A DNA stretch of 64,000 bases from Ampullimonas aquatilis (lineage in GTDB: Bacteria; Pseudomonadota; Gammaproteobacteria; Burkholderiales; Burkholderiaceae_D). Shown here in pieces: positions 60,004-64,000 of the stretch. The notes below the pieces were generated by a model. The model searched no databases. It was not told where the DNA came from and saw only the letters and a list, made by a program, of their open reading frames with translations. The stretch spans positions 496,001 through 560,000 of the forward strand of contig NZ_CP183834.1 of assembly GCF_049675895.1 (NCBI RefSeq), read 5' to 3'. Position numbers and translations under genes: made by a program. The stretch's first letter is position 1. Each line of letters opens with the position of its first letter.

Positions 60004-61089
60004 CTAGCTGGCGTTAGCCTGATCAACCAGAAAGGTGCGTACCTGACGGGGCCGGTAATAAATCTGTTCACCGGCAATAAACCGGTCACGATCATAGATA
60101 TCGCGCGCCAGTTCCACATCGACCGATTCACCCGAATGAGTTTCCTGCAATTCCAGACGCACTGTCGCGCCCAGGGAGCGGACTGTGGTGACGATGGCCA
60201 GTGAGGCAGTTGACGAAGCAGCTGAGGGGGCAGTGCGGGTCAATTCAATTTCATGCGGACGCACATAAGCAATGGCAGCAGCATCTTCAGTCTGGCCAAA
60301 TTCCGGCAAGGCCAGGCGTACTCCGCCCACATCGGCAAAACCAGATTTGACGCGGGTATGAAACAGATTCACATTGCCCAAAAACTCATACACAAACTGG
60401 CTGGCCGGATGATCGTACACCTCGTCGGGTGTGCCAATCTGCTCAATATTGCCGTGGTTCATCACCACCACACGGTCGGCGACTTCGAGCGCTTCTTCCT
60501 GATCATGCGTGACAAAAATGCTGGTGATATGCATATCATCATGCAGCTTGCGCAGCCAGCGGCGCAACTCTTTGCGAACCTTGGTATCGAGCGCGCCAAA
60601 CGGTTCATCCAGCAACAGCACCTTGGGTTCAACCGCCAGAGCGCGGGCCAAGGCAATGCGTTGGCGTTGCCCGCCGGACAGTTGTGCCGGATAACGATCG
60701 GCCAGCCAGTCGAGCTGCACCAGCGCCAGCAGCTTCATCACTTTTTCCTTGATTTCGGCATTGGACGGACGGGTTTCCTTGGGACGCACACGTAAGCCAA
60801 AGGCCACATTTTCAAACACGCTCATGTGACGAAACAGGGCATAGTGCTGAAATACAAAACCCACCTGGCGTTCGCGCACATGCTTTTCGGTAGTGTCTTC
60901 GCCAGCAAACAAGATGCTGCCTTGATCGGCTTCTTCCAGCCCCGCAATGATGCGCAGCAGGGTGGTCTTGCCACAACCCGATGGCCCCAGCAAGGCCAGC
61001 AATTCGCCACTTTGAATGTCCAGCGAGATATTGTTGAGCGCGGTAAAACTGCCAAACTGTTTGGTGAGATTTTTGACTTCAATACTCAT
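60004..61089 (-). CDS. cysA: Sulfate/thiosulfate ABC importer ATPase
   Basis: A 361-residue ATPase. Walker A GPSGCGKTT, signature LSGGQRQR, Walker B VLLLDEPFGALD and switch His in VTHD are intact; a TOBE-type regulatory domain fills the C-terminus from about residue 240. It powers the CysT-CysW permease. It is last in the operon and is separated from cysW by 288 bases that hold a long inverted repeat. Confidence 0.96.
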   Translation of the reverse strand: MSIEVKNLTKQFGSFTALNNISLDIQSGELLALLGPSGCGKTTLLRIIAGLEEADQGSILFAGEDTTEKHVRERQVGFVFQHYALFRHMSVFENVAFGLRVRPKETRPSNAEIKEKVMKLLALVQLDWLADRYPAQLSGGQRQRIALARALAVEPKVLLLDEPFGALDTKVRKELRRWLRKLHDDMHITSIFVTHDQEEALEVADRVVVMNHGNIEQIGTPDEVYDHPASQFVYEFLGNVNLFHTRVKSGFADVGGVRLALPEFGQTEDAAAIAYVRPHEIELTRTAPSAASSTASLAIVTTVRSLGATVRLELQETHSGESVDVELARDIYDRDRFIAGEQIYYRPRQVRTFLVDQANAS

Positions 61090-61125
61090 GATGATTCCGA
61101 ATTAAAAAATAAATAATCGTGGTTA

Positions 61126-61358
61126 AACCGCGAAGACGCCAAGGACATATTTAGGATCAAAAGCATTTACCACAAAGACACAAAGAGCACGAAGAAAAAC
61201 CAAAATGTCTATCCGTAAGCAAGTCAGAGAATCATGCATTTTGATTATTCCCAATCTATCGCCATGCGTAGTCGCGTTGTTTATGCAGGTTTTGACTTTG
61301 TGCCCTTTGTGTTTTTGTGGTGAACAGTGTTTGTCATTTCTGTGCGTCTTGGCGGTTA
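61126..61358. repeat. Long imperfect inverted repeat inside the cys operon
   Basis: The left arm (about 61126-61203) reads AACCGCGAAGACGCC...TTACCACAAAGACACAAAGAGCACGAAG. The right arm (about 61286-61358), read on the minus strand, gives AACCGCCAAGACGCA...TTCACCACAAAAACACAAAGGGCACAAAG. The arms are about 75 nt and mostly match; about 80 bases lie between. The ACAAAG-type sequence with an AACCGCCAAGACGC end resembles a dispersed repeat widely seen in environmental bacteria, probably a MITE-like insertion. An 84-codon ORF spans it but is composed of repeat. Confidence 0.75.
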
Positions 61359-61377
61359 AAAAAACAGCTTTTAACAT

Positions 61378-62298
61378 TTACTGATCAGCATGGGCCTCCA
61401 CCCATGATTTCAAGGCCAGGGTTACCAAAGCCAGCAAGGCCAGTAGCGAAGCCACCGCAAAGGCTGCTGCAAAGTTGTATTCGTTATATAAAATTTCAAC
61501 ATGCAGCGGCATGGTGTTGGTCAGGCCGCGCACATGGCCGGATACCACCGATACCGCACCAAATTCTCCCATTGCCCGGGCGTTGGCGAGGATCACGCCA
61601 TACAGCAAGCCCCATTTGATATTGGGCAAGGTGACACGCCAGAAAGTTTGCCAGCCCGATGCGCCGAGCACGATGGCGGCCTGTTCTTCTTCGGTACCCT
61701 GTGCTTCCATGAGTGGAATCAGTTCACGTGCGACAAAGGGGAAGGTCACAAAAATCGTCGCCAGCACAATGCCGGGAATGGCAAAGATGATTTTGATATC
61801 GAGGTCCCGCAGCCAATGGCCCAACCAGCCTTGCAGGCCAAACACCAGCACATAGATCAAGCCGGAAACCACCGGAGATACCGAAAAGGGCAGATCAATC
61901 AGGGTGATCAAAAATGCTTTGCCACGAAATTGAAATTTGGCAATCGCCCAGGCTGCGGCCACACCAAACACGGTGTTCAACGGCACGGCTATCGCTGCAA
62001 TCAGCAAGGTCAGTTTGATGGCACTGAGCGCATCGGCTTCGACAATGCTGGCCAGATAGACTTCCCAGCCTTTGCGCAAGGCTTCGGTCAGTACCGACAA
62101 TAGGGGCAACAACAAAAACAGCGCCAGATAGAGCAGGGCGACCGTGATCAGGATGATCTGTATGCCCCGTTTTTCGGTGGTGACAATGTGGTGATGTATG
62201 CTGGAGTGTGCCACTGCCCTGCTAGTGCTTGCTTTTGCATCGTTGCCGGGATTGCCTGTTGCAGGTTCAGGCAGGATGGATGAGAGTGTGCTGGACAT
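61378..62298 (-). CDS. cysW: Sulfate ABC importer permease CysW
   Basis: A 306-residue permease with six helices and the coupling motif EQAAIVLGASGWQTFWRVTLP. ATG 62298 overlaps the cysT TAA by one base and is preceded by GGAGG; the upstream in-frame codon 12 residues earlier is less likely. It pairs with CysT to form the membrane channel. Confidence 0.94.
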   Translation of the reverse strand: MSSTLSSILPEPATGNPGNDAKASTSRAVAHSSIHHHIVTTEKRGIQIILITVALLYLALFLLLPLLSVLTEALRKGWEVYLASIVEADALSAIKLTLLIAAIAVPLNTVFGVAAAWAIAKFQFRGKAFLITLIDLPFSVSPVVSGLIYVLVFGLQGWLGHWLRDLDIKIIFAIPGIVLATIFVTFPFVARELIPLMEAQGTEEEQAAIVLGASGWQTFWRVTLPNIKWGLLYGVILANARAMGEFGAVSVVSGHVRGLTNTMPLHVEILYNEYNFAAAFAVASLLALLALVTLALKSWVEAHADQ

Positions 62299-63227
62299 TA
62301 TCGTTTTCCTCCATGACGACGTGCTTGCCACCATTGCAAACCGTTGATGATAAACAGCAGCACAAACGCCAGTAGCAGCATCACCGTGGCAATTGCGGTC
62401 GCGCCAGCATAGTCGTATTGTTCCAGTTTGGTGATGATGATCAGTGGCGTGATCTCGGACACCATGGGCATATTGCCGGCGATGAAGATCACCGAACCAT
62501 ATTCACCCACCGCACGGGCAAAGGCCAGTGCAAAGCCGGTCAAGAGCGCCGGTGTGATGGTGGGCAGGATGACATGAAGAATCGTCTGCCAGCGGCTGGC
62601 ACCCAGGCAGGCGGCGGCTTCTTCCAGTTCCAGCTCAACATCTTCGAGCACTGGCTGGACAGTGCGCACCACAAACGGCAGCCCAATAAAAGTCAGTGCA
62701 ATCACAATGCCCAATGGTGTAAAAGCCACCTTGATACCCAGATCACCTTCCAGATAGCGACCCAGCCAGCCATTGGGTGCATAGAGCGCAGTGAGCGCAA
62801 TCCCGGCGACGGCGGTGGGCAGTGCAAAAGGCAAATCCACCATGGCATCGACCAGTTTTTTACCGGCAAATTTGTAACGCACCAACACCCAGGCAACCAA
62901 CAAACCAAAAACGGCGTTAATACCGGCCGCAATCAGCGCTGCACCAAACGTCAGTTGGTAGGACGCCACGGCGCGCGGTGCCGAAATCGTCGCCCACAAT
63001 GCTGCGGGGCTGAGTGTGGCGGTTTTGATAAACAGGGCCGACAGTGGGATCAGCACAATCAGGCTCAGGTAGGTCAGCGTGATGCCCATGCTCAAACCAA
63101 AGCCGGGCAAGACACTATGCTGCTTGAAAGTGCCACGGGTCAAGCTGCGCCACCAATTGTTTGATGGCGGTCTGGAAGGCGGGTTTATGCCGATACTCCC
63201 AGGTTGGTTTGTATATATTGACTGCAT
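62298..63227 (-). CDS. cysT: Sulfate ABC importer permease CysT (CysU)
   Basis: A 309-residue permease with six helices and the coupling motif EEAAACLGASRWQTILHVILP. A ~45-residue polar N-terminal extension precedes the first helix (GFGLSMGITLTYLSLIVLIPL). It overlaps cysW and lies 44 bases after the binding-protein gene. Confidence 0.94.
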   Translation of the reverse strand: MQSIYTNQPGSIGINPPSRPPSNNWWRSLTRGTFKQHSVLPGFGLSMGITLTYLSLIVLIPLSALFIKTATLSPAALWATISAPRAVASYQLTFGAALIAAGINAVFGLLVAWVLVRYKFAGKKLVDAMVDLPFALPTAVAGIALTALYAPNGWLGRYLEGDLGIKVAFTPLGIVIALTFIGLPFVVRTVQPVLEDVELELEEAAACLGASRWQTILHVILPTITPALLTGFALAFARAVGEYGSVIFIAGNMPMVSEITPLIIITKLEQYDYAGATAIATVMLLLAFVLLFIINGLQWWQARRHGGKR

Positions 63228-63271
63228 AAGTAAGTAAATATTGGGTGTTTAAAATTACTGGTTGGGGGTAT

Positions 63272-64000
63272 TTATTTGCTGCTGGATGTGGCGCCAGGTG
63301 CATACAATTGATCGAAGATGCCGCCATCGTCAAAATGCAGTTTTTGTACCTTGGTCCAGCCGCCCAATTCTTCAATGCCAAAAAGACCGACTTTGGGAAA
63401 CTGGCTGGCATATCTGGCGAGCACCTGGGCATCACGCGGGCGCAGATAATTTTCTGCCGCAATCTGCTGGCCCTGTGGTGTGTAGAGATAATCCAGATAG
63501 GCCTGCGCCAGTTTGCGTGTACCTTTTTTGTCGACCACCTTTTCTACCAGCGCCACGGGCGGCTCGGCTGTTACCGACAGGCTGGGATAAATCACTTCAA
63601 AATTGCCACGGCCAAATTCTCTGGCAATCATTTCCGCCTCGTTTTCAAAGGTGATCAACACATCGCCAATCTGTCTTTGCAAAAAAGTGGTGGTGGCAGC
63701 ACGACCGCCAGAATCAAGTACCGGCACATGCTTGAAGAGCTGGTTGACATAATCGCGTGCTTTGGCCTCCGCTGTGGTTGCATTACCGCCCGACTGCCTG
63801 AGCGCCCAGCCCCAGGCCGACACATAGGTATAACGGCCATTGCCCGACAGCTTGGGATTGGGAATCACCACCTGCACGTCGGCCTTGATCAAGTCGGGCC
63901 AGTCGCGGATCTGCTTGGGATTGCCCTTGCGCACAATGAATACCGAGCTGGAGGAAAATGGTGCGGCATGATTTGGAAACTTGCTGGCCCAATCGTTTGA
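63272..64000 (-). CDS. sbp: Sulfate-binding periplasmic protein, N-terminus outside the window
   Basis: The gene is truncated by the window edge; 242 C-terminal residues are seen. The frame continues to the last base (ending at the left with SNDWASKFPNHAAPFSSSSV), where conserved parts of sulfate-binding proteins are recognisable: FIVRKGNPKQIRDWPDLIKADVQVVIPNPKLSGNGRY and ALVEKVVDKKGTRKLAQAYLDYLY. The protein would bring sulfate or thiosulfate to CysTW. The GTG at 63934 is not a start. Confidence 0.94.
   Translation of the reverse strand, partial: SNDWASKFPNHAAPFSSSSVFIVRKGNPKQIRDWPDLIKADVQVVIPNPKLSGNGRYTYVSAWGWALRQSGGNATTAEAKARDYVNQLFKHVPVLDSGGRAATTTFLQRQIGDVLITFENEAEMIAREFGRGNFEVIYPSLSVTAEPPVALVEKVVDKKGTRKLAQAYLDYLYTPQGQQIAAENYLRPRDAQVLARYASQFPKVGLFGIEELGGWTKVQKLHFDDGGIFDQLYAPGATSSSK

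Noticed and set aside
61123..61377. 84-codon minus-strand ORF in the cys operon
   Set aside because: It lies almost wholly in the long inverted repeat and has repeat-derived, not protein-like, composition.
1..64000. CRISPR arrays, insertion sequences, prophage or rRNA
   Set aside because: I looked for regularly spaced direct repeats, transposase or integrase motifs and rRNA segments and found none.

Overview
The window reads as ordinary chromosome of a betaproteobacterium, most likely Burkholderiales and perhaps close to Oxalobacteraceae. The evidence is gene order: rplU-rpmA-obgE-proB, RppH next to ProS, purM / AI-2E permease / hda / HAD phosphatase / pcnB / folK, PCMT-rhodanese-tolC, and sbp-cysT-cysW-cysA. 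Base composition looks moderate (not computed). I see no phage, transposase, plasmid, rRNA or CRISPR. There is one tRNA, tRNA-Gly(CCC). The genus cannot be fixed by reading alone.

Layout. 1-8.5 kb: end of purK, tsaC, dacB with a SemiSWEET gene, a diguanylate cyclase, then rplU-rpmA-obgE-proB. 8.5-11.3 kb: an AT-richer accessory patch with a secreted orphan protein, two tandem paralogues (the second broken by one in-frame stop) and a small lipoprotein. 11.6-14.6 kb: acetoacetate decarboxylase, 3-hydroxybutyrate dehydrogenase and a patatin, plausibly ketone-body or polyhydroxybutyrate metabolism. 14.8-19.9 kb: rppH, proS, a lytic transglycosylase, a 1-kb structured gap, ompW and a His-rich exported peptide. 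20.1-21.5 kb: aroG behind what looks like a phenylalanine attenuator. 21.7-24.6 kb: a large galactose-oxidase-like lipoprotein. 25-37 kb: tolC, rhodanese, PCMT homologue, an RND pump with its adaptor and TetR regulator, then a MacA/MacB-type exporter with MacB split in two. 37-45 kb: DUF1439 lipoprotein, MCP-PilZ receptor, uppP, trmB, tRNA-Gly, a 2OG-Fe(II) oxygenase and a PAS-GGDEF-EAL protein. 45-52.7 kb: DUF486, folK, pcnB, HAD phosphatase, hda, permease, purM, aromatic aminotransferase. 53-64 kb: exaC behind a sigma-54 promoter, DUF779, miaA, mutL, dedA, dsbB and the sulfate ABC importer.

How the genes connect: envelope work (dacB, slt, uppP, dedA, dsbB, ompW) and efflux (tolC, RND pump, MacAB) are prominent. 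Three proteins tie into cyclic-di-GMP: a GGDEF enzyme, a GGDEF-EAL enzyme and an MCP with a C-terminal PilZ domain. aroG and the aminotransferase serve aromatic amino acid synthesis.

The most noteworthy non-coding signals are: (1) a dispersed intergenic element of almost fixed length (73 nt in four copies, about 75 in a fifth, plus a degenerate one), bounded by GGAGTAT-type motifs with AGTRC in the middle; (2) a leader peptide rich in Phe/Tyr followed by a strong terminator upstream of aroG; (3) a GG-N10-GC sigma-54 promoter upstream of exaC; and (4) a long imperfect inverted repeat inside the sulfate operon. All are read by eye and need database or experimental checks.
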